A stretch of DNA of 64,000 nt from Melieria omissa (Eukaryota; Arthropoda; Insecta; Diptera; Ulidiidae): positions 113,180,830 to 113,244,829 of the forward strand of contig OZ020268.1 of assembly GCA_963971225.1 (NCBI GenBank). Direction: 5' to 3'. Position 1 is the stretch's first letter, and every line of letters starts with the position of its first letter. The translations under genes were made by a program, and so were the position numbers. Positions 13,192 to 24,942 of this stretch are shown here, piece by piece. The notes beneath the pieces are model-generated. The model saw nothing but the letters and a program-made list of their open reading frames with translations. It ran no database searches and was not told where the DNA came from.

Positions 13192-13512
13192 TTCCTGGAG
13201 GCGATACTGACTATCAAGAAAGACTAGGAAGAGTTCAAATGTAGTAAGGATCAGTCCATCTATTTGCCTAACGACTACACTTGCTTCAGGCGAAGACTGC
13301 TGATGTGAAGTTAAAACGAGGAATTTTTTCAAATTGCGTTGGACTCGCTGATCGTCAACTCCGAGCTGGTTTGAGTGTGCAAAGATGCCCTTTTTGATCA
13401 ACTCGCAAGGCCATCGTTACTTTGGGTTAGTTGGGTTCTAAGGCTCAAGAATATTGAGGCCAACAAAAGGGCAGACGTTCTGAAAGAGTTTTCACTCTGG
13501 TTGAAAGAGTAG
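13192..13512 (+). pseudogene. LINE remnant: RNase H domain, heavily decayed
   Basis: Read through stops, the plus strand gives FLEAILTIKK near the start, then ALDSLIVNSELV, CKDALFDQLA and WVLRLKNIEANKRADVL. This is the spacing of the retrotransposon RNase H domain: FxAEILAIK, then S/LV near a conserved Cys, then WVPGHxxIExNxxADEL. The metal-binding D of the final ADEL motif is present as ADVL, but the WVPGH core is WVLRL and several stops interrupt the frame. The family is therefore recognisable but the fragment is non-functional. Confidence 0.55.
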
Positions 13513-14269
13513 CAGTCGAATTTTTTTTTAAGCGAAATATCTAACCACTTAGTGGCAGAGATAAGGGATTACTTAGAAAATCCAAGCCATTCGTTTGACC
13601 TACGCGTCTGACCCATATTTGAAGTCCCTGGCTCTGTGTGTGTCTGTGTGTTGGTGTGCACTCGGTTTGGTTAAGCAAATTAAATTCGTATTTAGTGTTT
13701 AATTGCAATGAGCCGCTTTATAACTCGAATTTTATGCCTTCTCAGCAATTGTGTATGTGTGTGTAAGTGTTTGTGTTATTTTGTCTTAATTCTAAATCAT
13801 CAATCATAATTTTCAGCTGCTAAACTAATTGCAGCCACAATTGTTGTGAATGTTTGCCGTGTAACAACAGCAGCAACATAGCAACAGCAACAAATTGGAG
13901 CTAAAATATGAGCAACACTCAAGAGCAACACTTGAAAGTGGTGTCATGCAAATTAATCCCATCGAATTGCTGTTGTCCGACCGCAACACAAACACAATTG
14001 GAATCAACAGCAAATCAAATAATTGCAACCCTCAAGGTATCAGCAGAGCACAACACAATAAAACGCAACAAAATAAAATCATTACATATAAATGCAAATT
14101 GTGTACTGTATGATGTGTGTGAGTGAGTGCTTAAACAAGATTGCTTCGTACTTCTGAGCAGTGTTTGGCAAACTTTTACATATGAAGTGGCGACAAGACA
14201 AAAATAATAGAAACGAAAAAATTAGTAAAAAAAATTTTATAATTAAAAACAAAAAAATTCAGTAGTTGT

Positions 14270-14342
14270 CGATCCTGCCAGGAGTCGAACCTGGAATCTT
14301 CTGATCCGTAGTCAGACGCGTTATCCATTGCGCCACAGGACC
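14270..14342 (-). tRNA. tRNA-Arg (ACG)
   Basis: The 73-nt minus-strand sequence folds as a full cloverleaf. The acceptor stem is GGTCCTG/CAGGATC with a discriminator G. The A box is in TGGCGCAATGG, the anticodon loop is CTACGGA (anticodon ACG, expected to be read as ICG), and the B box is GGTTCGAATCC. There is no intron. A T7 run lies just downstream on the minus strand as a Pol III terminator. It is identical over its length to the copies at 20054 and 20417. Confidence 0.97.
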
Positions 14343-15718
14343 GTGTAACATACCTCCGGCAAAATTACACATTTCAATAGTTTTCTGTACACGTGGCTGT
14401 GAGGCAGAGTTCAAAATTAGAATTTTAATTACGCTCAACACAAAATGTTAGTAGTAATTTTATATTTTTATAGGTTCAACAAAATTTTTAATACTGCTTC
14501 AGAAAGTTTTTTTTGCTACGATTTTGTAATTTGAAATTAATTTTGTTTTTTTTTAAGAATTTTTAATTACGCTCAAGACAAAATGTTGGTAGCTTTATAC
14601 TTACATTAGGTCAACAATATTTTTAATACTGCTTCAGAAATGTTTCAAAGACATTATTGCAACGATTTTGAAATTTTAATTGAATTTTGTATGCTTTGTA
14701 AACATTTTGCGTAATTTTTTTTAGTGTTATATCAGTCAGTCGTAACCTAAACATTGTTTAATGGTCATAAAATCATTTGCGAAACACTGCCAAATGTCTC
14801 AAAGTCAAAAAATGTTTGAATATGTTTTATAATGGCCATGAATGCCACTTTTTTCAATAACTACTCGCCCAACAGATATGCTGTGCGTTTGTTACCGATA
14901 AGCTTAAAGTACGATGAGGGTTACTTGTACATTAGACACTGTCAACTTTACAAGCTGTCCGAACATTCGTCACAATTCCTTAAACATGGACACAATGCTG
15001 TAATTTTTCTTCAGTTCTGCCACACAGATATTCCATCTAAACGAAATCAGGTCAGAGTCATTCATCATTTTCGGTTTGTCAAGCAGTAAGCGTCAACTTG
15101 ATAGGCGCACAGGCCACCGGCCCAGGGGGACATATAGCAACAACAACAACAACAACACAAATGCGCATAGTTGCGCTCGTTTATTGACTGCATTTATTAT
15201 GCATAATTATTTTTAAACTATTTTATTTACGTTAGTTTTCTGCGTTAACCTCAACCATTGTTGTGACTGTGACAAAATAGAAAAAAAAACTATTTACAAA
15301 AAACTATCGCAGTCCAGTTCAAATCAATTGAGTTTAGCATTTTTCATGTGACTCGCGGTTAATCGCAGCTGACATCAACAGTGACAACCGTCGCTGTGTG
15401 CAGTTGCCTAAACGTTTGGTGTTGAATTGATCCATCGGCATGTTAACATGCCACCAGCGTAGCCACCGGCCACAGCGAAACTCTTGTCAAGCAGTTTTGC
15501 GTGCGTTTTTGTTTTTGGAATAAAAGAAGAAAAAAATTAAAAATGGCAGCGTGCAATCCAGAACGTGTGTGGCTCCATGCGAGAATGGAATGAATATTGT
15601 TAACGACACATTGGGGACTCTACAGACTGCAAGGACAGAATTTGTATTAGAATCGAAAAATTGGCAAGAAAACGAGAGAGTTGAATGATAAACAGAGAAT
15701 AGGGTCAATCATGTCCAA
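14343..15718. other. Non-coding, with a CAA microsatellite near 15138-15156
   Basis: AT-rich DNA in which the phrase TTTTTAATACTGCTTCAGAAA is repeated near 14488 and 14620, showing a local duplication of about 140 bp. I see no supported gene. Confidence 0.4.
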
Positions 15719-15840
15719 AGGATTTCATTTTGTAGGGACGGGTTTTCCGTTCATTTCATCTATTGTGCCCAATGCCATTTGAAACCACGTTTGGCACCAA
15801 AACTGTTTGTTACAAACAGATATTTGGGGGTTTCAATTCG
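15719..15840 (+). repeat. Dispersed repeat family, copy 1
   Basis: GGATTTCATTTTG, then AAACCACGTTTGGCACC, then ATTTGGGGGTTTCAA. The same order of words occurs at 23456-23597 and, inverted, at 26622-26772. Confidence 0.5.
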
Positions 15841-15884
15841 GTGACTCACCATCTATTGAAAATTATAATATGAAAAACCAAAAT

Positions 15885-16430
15885 GATGTCCTTCTTGAGT
15901 TTGATATTAGTTTTTTGTTTCATACGGTTTCTTGTTTTAAAAGCTATGTTTTTCAATCCATTAATATACGGTTTTCTGAAAAACTTTCAGAAGTTAGATA
16001 ACGATCAAAATTGTTTATAATAGACGTAAAATTTTACTTTTTCATTACTGTTGCAACACCTAAGCACCTCTTGGCTTTTATATAAAGTTATCGAAAGGTT
16101 TTATAATTTTATATATAATTTTATTATATATTAAAAACTTTCAAAATCTATGTTTTTTAATCCATTAAAATGTTGTCATTCTTGGTGAGTTTGATATCGG
16201 TTTTTCATTTCATACGGTTTTGTTGTTTCAAAAGCTATATTTTACAATCCATTAATATCCAGTTTTTTGAAAACTTTAATATCGAGTTTTTTTAAAACTT
16301 TCAGGAGTAAGATGACGATCGCAATCGTTTTAATATACTTTACATTTTACTTTTTCAATACTGTTGTGATACCTAAGCACCTCTTGGTTTTGATATACAA
16401 TTTTTAAAAGGTTTTATAATTTTATGCAAA
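15885..16430. repeat. Two diverged tandem copies, about 300 bp
   Basis: Both copies carry TTGAGTTTGATAT or a variant, TTTCATACGGTTTT, AATCCATTAATAT, ACTTTCAG(A/G)AGT, CACCTAAGCACCTCTTGG and AGGTTTTATAATTTTAT in the same order. CACCTAAGCACCTC near 16057 and its partner near 16370 set the period at about 313 bp. Confidence 0.65.
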
Positions 16431-16942
16431 ATAGTTTCGATGAAAATAGTTTTAGAGATATTAGGAAAGTTATATTATTGAGAAAAGTAGAACATTTTTA
16501 CAAAATTTTAAAATCCGTGTGCTGACCATTTCTGGTCCATATTTATGCCAAAGCTGGTTTCTAATTTCTTTATGGGTGGTTGAGGTTTTTCTCGTTAGAT
16601 TAGGTGCTGTCAAAACACACAAAACAGGGAAACATTGAATTTCATTTCTTTTTCAACATTTTTTTTTGGTGTACAGTTCATTTTACATAATCTTCGATTG
16701 AGTATTCCATGTTAACAAAATATGTGGATCGGTAATCACAGAACCCCATTTTGTAAGATGAAATTTTCAAAAGATTTATTTATTTATTTAATTATAATGA
16801 AACCATCGTTTTATGTCGTCCTGACATTTGTACATTTTTTTCTGTCTCTTTTTATGAATGAAAATTATGTTATGTAACTATTTCAACTTTATGAAATCTT
16901 TCAGCAATCAAATGTGCTCACATTATAAACTAAACGTCTGTC

Positions 16943-17404
16943 ATGCAAGATGGTCAAAATCAATTGGTATGGAATGTACCAAAGCCTTTTTCCCGCGATA
17001 CTCAAGCAGAAATGCAAAGTTTCTCCTACGCTTGAGCAGACCGGAACTAAAACTCATGACAGGAGTAATCAGCGGACACTGTCTGCTAAACAAACATAAG
17101 ACCCGTCTGAAATTAACAGACAGTGAAATATGTAGATTTTGCATGGAGGATGACGAGACTTCCATACACCTGATAACTGAATGCCCGGCCTTAGTCCATG
17201 CAAGAAAGCAGGCACTAGGCAAGGAAATATTACAGACTACTCATCTGTCTGAAATTGATCTCGCAAGAATTAAAATGTTCTTTGAGAAAATAGGAGGAAA
17301 TAGTCTCTTCCAGTACTGAACTCGGGCAAGGCACAATAGTTCAAAATGAACGCAGTGCCATAGACAGCCAATGTCTAGCCCCAATCAATCTTAATCTTAA
17401 TCTT
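16943..17404 (+). mobile_element. 5'-truncated LINE insert with target-site duplication
   Basis: TAAACGTCTGTC lies immediately before 16943 (16931-16942) and again at 17404-17415, a 12-bp target-site duplication. The insert ends in a CTTAATCTTAATCTT tail, the short-repeat tail used by I/R1/LOA-type LINEs instead of poly-A. Its reading frame continues to a stop at 17317-17319 and encodes the last 125 or so residues of the LINE polyprotein: SGHCLLNKHKTRLKL, a CRFCMEDDETSIHLITEC zinc-knuckle-like segment and PALVHARKQALG. The frame is intact, so it is a relatively young, dead-on-arrival copy. Confidence 0.85.
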
Positions 17405-17415
17405 AAACGTCTGTC

Positions 17416-18972
17416 GTTGTTAGTCGGAACTCATAGGCCATAAACACTTAATTTCAACATAACCACAACTGTTGCATCTTGTTGTTTGTTTTGCACAACT
17501 GTGGCGTCTCCGAGTCGTTATCGCTCAGCATAAGTCATCGTTGCGCACTTTATGCACTTTTTATTGCCATAGTCAAATTTGAATACGTTCACATTCGCTA
17601 CGCAGCTAATTTCATAGAGACTTTTTCTTGTTGCAAAAATGTCCAACGCCACAATGGACGCACACATGAACGCATGAAATTTGTGTGTTGCGCGCACGTC
17701 TTGTGGGCTGTCAGTGCTGTCAATGCACTTGTCGTCGATTTTGTTGTCGTTTCATGTGCAGTGCCGTGTTTGTTCTTATTGTCGACGGTTGACATTTTGC
17801 CGGCGGCAGTGCGCCAATGCGTTTGCTCCACTTAAACGCGTCGCTTCGGCTGCTGTCGCCGATTCTAGACGAGATAGTGGCAATGTTGATTTGTTTCTTG
17901 GAGTTCTGCTGTTGTTGTTGTCGTTGTTGTGCGAATGTGTTCACAGCAATGTTGCGACGCTGGACGCTTTTCAATTAATCAATGAAGCAGTTCGAGCGTT
18001 GCGGTGGGAGTTGTTGGCGTAGCTTGAATGGCGAGTTGCTGCCAGATCGGAGGGTTGAGGGCCGATGAAGCGATTTTGAAATTAACGCCATGGGTGGCAA
18101 TAACTGCAACAGTTAACAAGATTCCTATTTAAATGGAGTTTGAAAGGTTAGAAGTTTTCAAAATTTGCGTTAGGCTTTTGCAGCATTTGACATAATTAAC
18201 AAAAGTACCCAGCACTGATGGGTCTCAGAATAAGATGGCACTCACCGCTGTGTCCAATGGACGCTAGATTTTTCTGGTAGACAAATTAATAGTAGTTAGT
18301 AACGAATTGTCGCTATTAAAGATTTAAATTTAAGGAAGCTTTCATGCCTTTTTTCTAACCCACTCTCAATGGAAGGTTCGAACAAGTAGAACCTTCGACC
18401 ATATTGTTTTTAATTGGATCTTATCAACACTAAAACTATTCCATCAAATCTTATGTCAAATTCTGAAAAAGATGCTTGGGAGGCCTGGATGGAGGCTTGG
18501 GATGAATTTCACAATCCATCACTTCTTCATCAACTTCACCACTACGAGGGAAGGTAGTTCTTTACTTTTGTCAAATTAATCCAGACATGCCAAAGGTCCA
18601 ATATTTAAATACATAGTAGGTACACATTGGTTTTAGGGCATCGATTAGCAAATTTAAAGCACAGTTACCTCAACATTTTTGAACAGGTGTACGACATAAA
18701 GTACGGTCGGCATATCTGGGTTTTAGTAATAATTAAATAAAATAAAAAATTAAATAAAAAATAATTATTAACATAAAACTCTTTTTTCGACTTCCTTTTT
18801 AGCACATGCAATAAAAACTTTTTAAATTTGATGAATTTAAGAGTCAATACACAAATGAATTTCAAACCGAGTAATTCTCATAACTACTGATAACTGAGAA
18901 CCTTTAAATGTCCAGAAAAAAATACATTTTTTTACATTTTACAATTTAACTTTTTAATAGTAAATTCATATA
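17416..18972. other. No supported gene
   Basis: 17470-18060 is less AT-rich and has short open frames on both strands, but none has a domain. The rest is AT-rich. Confidence 0.4.
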
Positions 18973-19206
18973 CAGTAATGTCTGGGTATAGTGAACCCCC
19001 TATATAGTGAACACCTCGATACCCAACCCGACACCCAAATTTTGACATCGAGCCTCTAAATATAGAACAAATTTTGAAAACAAAAAATGTATTTTGAGCA
19101 AATAAAACGAGTTTTTGAACAATAATGTTAACCTTGATATAGTGAACAACTTCAATACAGTGAACAGGCCTTGCAATAATTAGTTCACTATATCCAGACA
19201 CCACTG
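18973..19206. mobile_element. pogo-like MITE
   Basis: CAGTAATGTCTGGGTATAGTGAAC at the left pairs with GTTCACTATATCCAGACACCACTG at the right, and both ends abut TA (18971-18972 and 19207-19208). The interior repeats the word ATAGTGAAC several times. CAG-started ends with a TATAGTGAA core and a TA target resemble pogo-group elements; the longer element at 29736 uses a similar core. It is non-coding. Confidence 0.75.
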
Positions 19207-19638
19207 TACCTATGTTCTGATTATAAATATTCATAGTTCTTCAGTCAAACGAAAACGTTTTAGTTATACATCGATATCCTTTTTATATCCTTCAAAATCA
19301 TCTTCTTTCCAAGCAATACACGTCTTCTTACCTTCCTTCAATCTTGAAAACACTTTTCATAGGTACTTACTTATAGACTTATTTTGGAATCGCCTTCAGG
19401 TGTCCCTGTGCGAATTTTTCTTTATCGCATCAGTCGTGTGAAAACACATTCCACGAAGTGGTGCCTTGAGTCGTGGGAATAAAAACAAAAATCACAAGGA
19501 GCAATGTCAGATGAATAAAGAGCTTGAAAACATTGTTTTGAAACAAATACATAGTCGCATACGAGATGAGATGTGTAAAAAAACAGCGAGATATTTGAGC
19601 ACCAAATCACAGATGTACCAAGGTATAAAAAAACAATT

Positions 19639-19888
19639 CTGTGGTCAAAAGCAATAACCGCTTAAGTCGACTTAAGAAGAAATTGAGTTATGGATGCCAC
19701 CACGTTCCCTTGACTGTGCTCTACGTTTGTGTAAAATCGGGGAGTTTGTAGCTTTAAAATAAAAAAAGTTATTAATAAAATCCTATTCGCATTCCCATAA
19801 TTCCCATCCCACTGCGCGCTAAAACTTTAAAACGAGATTGCTCGAAACAGCAATTATCGACTTAGGCGGTTATTGCTTTTGACCACAG
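19639..19888. mobile_element. MITE sharing termini with the 3.5-kb transposon at 45592
   Basis: The ends are CTGTGGTCAAAAGCAATAAC and its inverted partner GTTATTGCTTTTGACCACAG, extended by CGCTTAAGTCGACTTA and TCGACTTAGGCG. AATT flanks both sides as a 4-bp target duplication (19635-19638 and 19889-19892). The terminal layout CTGTGG..., AATAAC(A/C)GC, AAGTCGA matches the 45592-49102 element, whose duplication is also 4 bp. No coding frame lies inside. Confidence 0.85.
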
Positions 19889-20053
19889 AATTCTTGACAA
19901 TATGGGAAATGAATGGGAAATTCAAGGTTTTTTTTATCAGAAGGAAGTAAATATAGTATCAACATAGTAAACTATTCTAGAACTTGCATTTGCTAATTCG
20001 AAAAATTAAACATTAATTTAAAAAAAATAAAATTGTATCCATTTCGGATATCC

Positions 20054-20126
20054 CGATCCTGCCAGGAGTCGAACCTGGAATCTTCTGATCCGTAGTCAGA
20101 CGCGTTATCCATTGCGCCACAGGACC
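20054..20126 (-). tRNA. tRNA-Arg (ACG)
   Basis: This is the second identical 73-nt copy of the tRNA at 14270, with anticodon loop CTACGGA and B box GGTTCGAATCC. A T8 run about 25 bases downstream on the minus strand can terminate Pol III. Its 5' end touches a 39-bp tandem duplication (20122-20199). Confidence 0.97.
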
Positions 20127-20199
20127 CTGTATGTCCGTTGTATCAATTTTCTAATAGGTAGGACCCTGTATGTCCGTTGTATCAATTTTCTAATAGGTA
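20122..20199. repeat. Exact 39-bp tandem duplication at the tRNA 5' end
   Basis: The unit starting GGACCCTGTATGTCCGTTGT and ending TTTTCTAATAGGTA occurs at 20122-20160 and again at 20161-20199 with no mismatch. The first copy includes the last five bases of the tRNA gene (its 5' end on the minus strand), so the tRNA upstream flank is doubled. Confidence 0.95.
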
Positions 20200-20416
20200 A
20201 TGAAACATAAATATTTTAAGTTTAAAATTAAATTTTGGAAAATAATAAAAATGAATTATTTTTATAATTTTATAAATCTTAATTTTGACATTATTTTTTT
20301 TTTATTATTAAAATTTCCAAAAAAAAGTTATTAATGAAGAATATGAAGTAGAAATTGTGTAAAATTATTCGAACGATATATTATTATATAATATATCTCA
20401 CTTTTACCGTTCGAAA

Positions 20417-20489
20417 CGATCCTGCCAGGAGTCGAACCTGGAATCTTCTGATCCGTAGTCAGACGCGTTATCCATTGCGCCACAGGACC
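20417..20489 (-). tRNA. tRNA-Arg (ACG)
   Basis: The third identical copy, 290 bp from the second and in the same orientation. The cloverleaf and both promoter boxes are intact. The 3' flank on the minus strand has no immediate T run of four or more. Instead an inverted repeat, CGAACG...CGTTCG, encloses a TATATTATTATATAATATAT hairpin. Termination may therefore be less efficient at this copy. Confidence 0.95.
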
Positions 20490-22595
20490 CTATCAAAAAT
20501 GATTCTTGCGACTTTTTTTCAAGTTTCTCACACAATGTTCATAAAAATAAAACTTAAATATTTAATAAATGAATTGTTATGTGTTTGTTCACAATTGAAT
20601 GCTCAACTGGACGCACTAAAACCAGGGCCATGGCGAATGGCTACTAGAAGAAAAAAAAACAGCAACAACAACTACAAAAAACCATCCTAGATGAGCCAAA
20701 CCGCGAATGCTCAGAGGAAACTGCCAATTGGCATCGATCGTTAAGTGTAATTGACGCCGCTGGCACGACCGTTTAGAACATTTGACAGCCACTCGCGCCG
20801 CATCGACGACAATCGTTAGCTGTCATTATGACAACTTTTTGCCTTGTGTGTTGCTTCTTCTTGTTGTTGCTGCATGATGCAGTGAGTAAAAACTGCAGCT
20901 CTCAATGCGCAAAGTGGACGTAAAAAATTGCATCCATTCAGTGAGCTTTTAAGCATTTGCCGCAGCTGCCCGCTGTTCTTTTTTTTTTTTGAAAGCGTGA
21001 ATTTTAACAACAACAACAACACCGCATGCTGACATAAAATATGCAGCAAGCCATTTGTGCATATTTTTTTTGTTGGTTTTAACAACAAAAATGACAAACA
21101 ATTGTAATTAAAAAGTGTGGGGTGGGTGCAAAGGCATTTTCATTGCATAGTTATTGCGTTTTTATGCTGTCCAACAGCACTGACAATTGAGTGCCCAACA
21201 ACAATAACACCATGAGCATGCAGTCAATATTTGACATTCCATTTTTTTTCTCTGAAGAGATCATAAAAGTGTTAATGGGACAATGGACTAAGTATGTGCA
21301 TTGTGTGGGATGTTGGCACAGTTGTTGTTGTTATCTTTTTGCAAGATCGTAATCAATCATGTCTATGATTGATGATTTGTTAGTGTTGGATCGCTTATAA
21401 ATTTGCTGTTGATTTATAGATCAACAGGAAGCCCATCCAGATTTAAGTGATAAGCTATGAGCTCACTTCTTTGTTTGGGACTCACTCGCCACACTCGTTT
21501 GTTTGTTTTTAGTTTTTTTTTTTAATTTTTTCTTGCATTTATTAAGGTTAATGTGAGTCGGTTGGCATTATTAAAACAAATGGTTGTGCAACTTGAATGT
21601 CGTCTAATAAAAGTAGTCAATGCAAGAGCCGCTATACGCTTTAAGAACGAAATATTTCTAAAAAATTGATTAACTACTAAATTGATTTTTTAGTGATTAG
21701 TGGAAAAGTTTATGAAAGGCTACCACAATGTTTAAACCAATTTATTGGTTACAGTGAGGTTAAAGATCCCTTAAGATATAAAATAAGATATTAAAAAATA
21801 TATATCACTCGTATCACGAGCAGAGGTGAAAAAAGGATCAAGTTGAGAAAATTTTCAACTGAATGTAAGCAGATAGAAAAAGCATTTGGCCCGAAATCGG
21901 GTAATAGCTTGAAATGTCCAGTAAGCACTTAAGAATATTTTATTTCAAGTTTATCCAACAATCCAGTGTAAGAAACTTGGCTAACTCGCTTTGAAAATAT
22001 TGATACACTTCGTTATTGACTATCAAATATTTTTTGAATCGTTTTTTTGCGCTTAAAACTGACCCATTAACCACACTACAACATTATTTATGCATATTCA
22101 AATTTTGTGCAAACTTCATTTTTTTCTGCCTTTAATACTATCAGAACTCGTTGTTAATCAATTATTTATCTTCTTAATTACGAATTTAAATTAATTAAAT
22201 GAGCTCCAGATGTGGACAGGCAACAAGCTCGCACAGCTCAAACCTCATTAGTGCCAATTAAAAAAAAAATCAAAAATCTAAAACATTCAACATTTTTTAC
22301 TACACATCGATTAGCTGCAAATTGCACGCACCTGAAGCAAACAAAAAAACAAACAAACAACACCTGCTGCTTGACATTTAACTGCCAGTAATGCCATAAA
22401 TTTGTGCGAGTTCGGTATTTTCAACACTTCTTAAAAGCAATTAAAATTCCACACAAATGTGTGTAATAAATTTCATTTCATTTGCAAAAACTAATTTATA
22501 AAAAGATATCAAATAAATAATAAATGTCAGATACACGAAAAATAAATTAGATAAAATAAGTGATTGGGAATTCGATGAAAGCGACAAAAAATCAA
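20490..22595. other. Non-coding, no supported gene
   Basis: 20690-21100 is moderately GC-rich with CAA tracts. The remainder is AT-rich. The longest frames are unsupported. Confidence 0.4.
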
Positions 22596-22668
22596 TGCCC
22601 CGGGTGAGGCTCGAACTCACGACCTTAAGATTATGAGACTTACGCGCTGCCTACTGCGCCACCGAGGC
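22596..22668 (-). tRNA. Elongator tRNA-Met (CAT)
   Basis: The minus strand gives GCCTCGG...CCGGGGC with discriminator A, an A box in TGGCGCAGTAGG, anticodon loop CTCATAA and B box GAGTTCGAGCC. The elongator type is indicated by the A-loop and T-stem sequence, close to the conserved metazoan elongator tRNA-Met, and by a paired first acceptor base; initiators differ. A T6 run follows within a few bases on the minus strand. Confidence 0.96.
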
Positions 22669-23455
22669 TATGCCACGTGTTCGACAAATTCCTAACATCA
22701 GTGCGAGGAAGTTAGAACGTTTGACTGAATTTACTTCTATGCTCTGGTGTTTATTTTTAGCACAGCTGATAGCGTTGTTGGGATATTTGAGTGCGAAGTG
22801 TACTTAACCCGCAAATGATTTGAAATTAATTGTGTCTCAGTATTGCAAGACTTTTTGTGGAGTGCTCAAAGAATAATGTCTGATCAAACTAAACGAAGGC
22901 TCTGGTCGAGAATTTTTTTTTAAGTTCAGCTTAAACAAAAATCGTACTTTTCAAAGCATTTACATACTAAAAAAAAAAGAGAAAATCATTGTTTTGCTTA
23001 AACTCTTTTATAGTCACCGTCAAAGGACATGAAATTTATTTGTCAATATCCATACAAAAGTTTTGTGTTGTAAAATTTACTATATACTTTTGAAGCAATT
23101 CTGTATCAAATAAATAGGTTCCAAGGAAAGTACCACGCCTCCTTGTCCAATTTTTAGTCAAAAGACACCACTAATTGTTAACTTCGAGTCCTTTAAACTC
23201 TTATTCCACCTCCCAATTTCTTCGCTCATACATTTTCTATTGAAAATTTTACAAGACAACAGGTTTTGGTGTATTGAAATTGAAGAATTGAACACTGTAT
23301 CATCTATGGCTCAGCCAAAAACTTGGCATTTGTATGTCTGTGTCCAAACTGTTTGAACCCAATTTTATGACCACAATTTGCTACCATTGCAGGATACAAT
23401 TGTCATAAACTCCAATTCCTCTTGTTTCTCATAATCTGTTGACCTCTTTTCACAA
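22669..23455. other. No supported gene
   Basis: Upstream flank of the tRNA-Met gene, then unremarkable AT-rich DNA. Confidence 0.4.
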
Positions 23456-23597
23456 ACAGGATTTCATTTTGCATACATTTTTTTAATTTTTTTCATTTTT
23501 TTTCTCAATTTCATTTGAAACCATATTTTGTACCAGGAATTTTTGTATTTGGGAGGTTTGAACCAACAAACCCCCATCCCTTGATTGCGCCACTGGA
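23456..23597 (+). repeat. Dispersed repeat family, copy 2
   Basis: ACAGGATTTCATTTTG, GAAACCATATTTTGTACC, TTTGGGAGGTTTGAACC, a C-rich AACCCCC stretch, and TTGATTGCGCCACTGG. It shares order and words with the copies at 15719 and 26622. Confidence 0.55.
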
Positions 23598-24106
23598 GGG
23601 AATGAAAATTTTATAAAACAAACCTGGATGGAAGAACTGAACTAGAATAAAGTTTTCATGCGCTCCAATAACGTTTTTACGCATCCACTAAGTTCCTTTG
23701 CTGATCATTGAAAGCCAAACATGATAAAATAAACCTGGTTTTGAAATTTTTTTTTTTAATGTCAACAATTGTGATTTCAAGGAAATACTTAGAATTATTA
23801 TATACACGCCCAACTGTAATCGGTGTAAGCCATCGTTTGCTCAACATGTATTAAATTTTTCCAAAAATTTCTTATATGAAAAGAGAAAACAAAAATTAAA
23901 AAAAAATTACGTTTTGTACTGGAGTTGTCAGGGTTTGTCTCTGCCAGTGTTCCTTCGGCCATTACTCTGCTTTGCACTTCAACCAAAAAAATAAATCAAA
24001 CAAAATGTTAGTCAATACAACAAATATTAATTTCATTTGATTAGGTTGCTTTGTTTGATTTGATTGTGATATCACCTAATGGCAGAGCTACATTCGATTC
24101 CTATAG

Positions 24107-24500
24107 GTTGGGTTAGTTAAGGTTAGCTTTGGTAAGCTTTGGCTAAAGTGGCTCCCAGGTCATGGGACTTGGAGAAAGGCACACTTAGGCCTCAAAATTA
24201 GCCCATTGTGATACCATAAAAAAGAGTGATCCGGCTTGACTGTAAGTCCGAGAGCCTTAACAAGCCATTTTTTGTAAATAAACCCTAGCAAGTCTCTGAT
24301 GTTCACTGAACTGAGGTTATCCAAGTTGTCAAAGAAAATAGATCCTGCGGATTTCTATTTTTGTTTGGACAGAGCCGGTTAATGGCAGAGGAATTGACTC
24401 ACTATCCTTTCCTCCTGTTTATTTTGGCAACTGCGGCAACAGTTTCAATGGTCAAAACCTAATCTGTTAGGACGACAACCGAATAGACAATGTCCTGTCT
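24107..24500 (-). pseudogene. LINE 3' end: C-terminal coding and 3' UTR remnant
   Basis: Minus-strand translation of 24345-24262 gives GSIFFDNLDNLSSVNIRDLL followed by GFIYKKWL. This is the end of the I/R1-type LINE polyprotein, located after the HLL...CPAL region. It is followed by a 3' UTR and a tail of repeated TAACC-like units (TAACCTTAACTAACCCAACC) at 24126-24107. The coding part upstream of 24346 is broken. The tail differs from the TTAATC tail at 17404, so this is a different family. Confidence 0.55.
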
Positions 24501-24788
24501 AAATCAGTATTATTGTATTATTTGCTATGAAGCTGTAATTGCAATGTCCTTTGTAATATTGAAGGGTTGGAAATATAATATGTAAACTTCAAGATTTGGT
24601 GTTTGAAGGTGGAAGGTTTTGGGGCTTGGGTCGTATATTCTTGGGTCTTATATTAAAAGCAATAAAAGAACCAACATTATAGTCTAACGCTGACTCTTTG
24701 ATAACTGATTGTTCTATTTAGTTGAAATCTGTGGTTTAAAAAACATGCGACAATAGGTCTATGCGCTAAAAGTTCTTAAAACTTTGGA

Positions 24789-24942
24789 CAGGGTGGCCCA
24801 AAAGTTTTCATCCAGTGTTCTTTGGCTCTAATTTGTTTATGAATGAATAGATAAATAAATTAATGAATAAAAAAGCAAAATTTACATTAATTTCAAAAAT
24901 TATAGCATCTGCCGATAAGATGATGACTTTTGCGCCACCCTG
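24789..24942. mobile_element. MITE, mariner-like ends
   Basis: CAGGGTGGCCCAAAAGT at the left and ACTTTTGCGCCACCCTG at the right are inverted repeats with one mismatch. TA follows the right end, but the left flank is GA, so the target duplication is only half supported. The 154-bp element has no coding frame. Confidence 0.65.
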
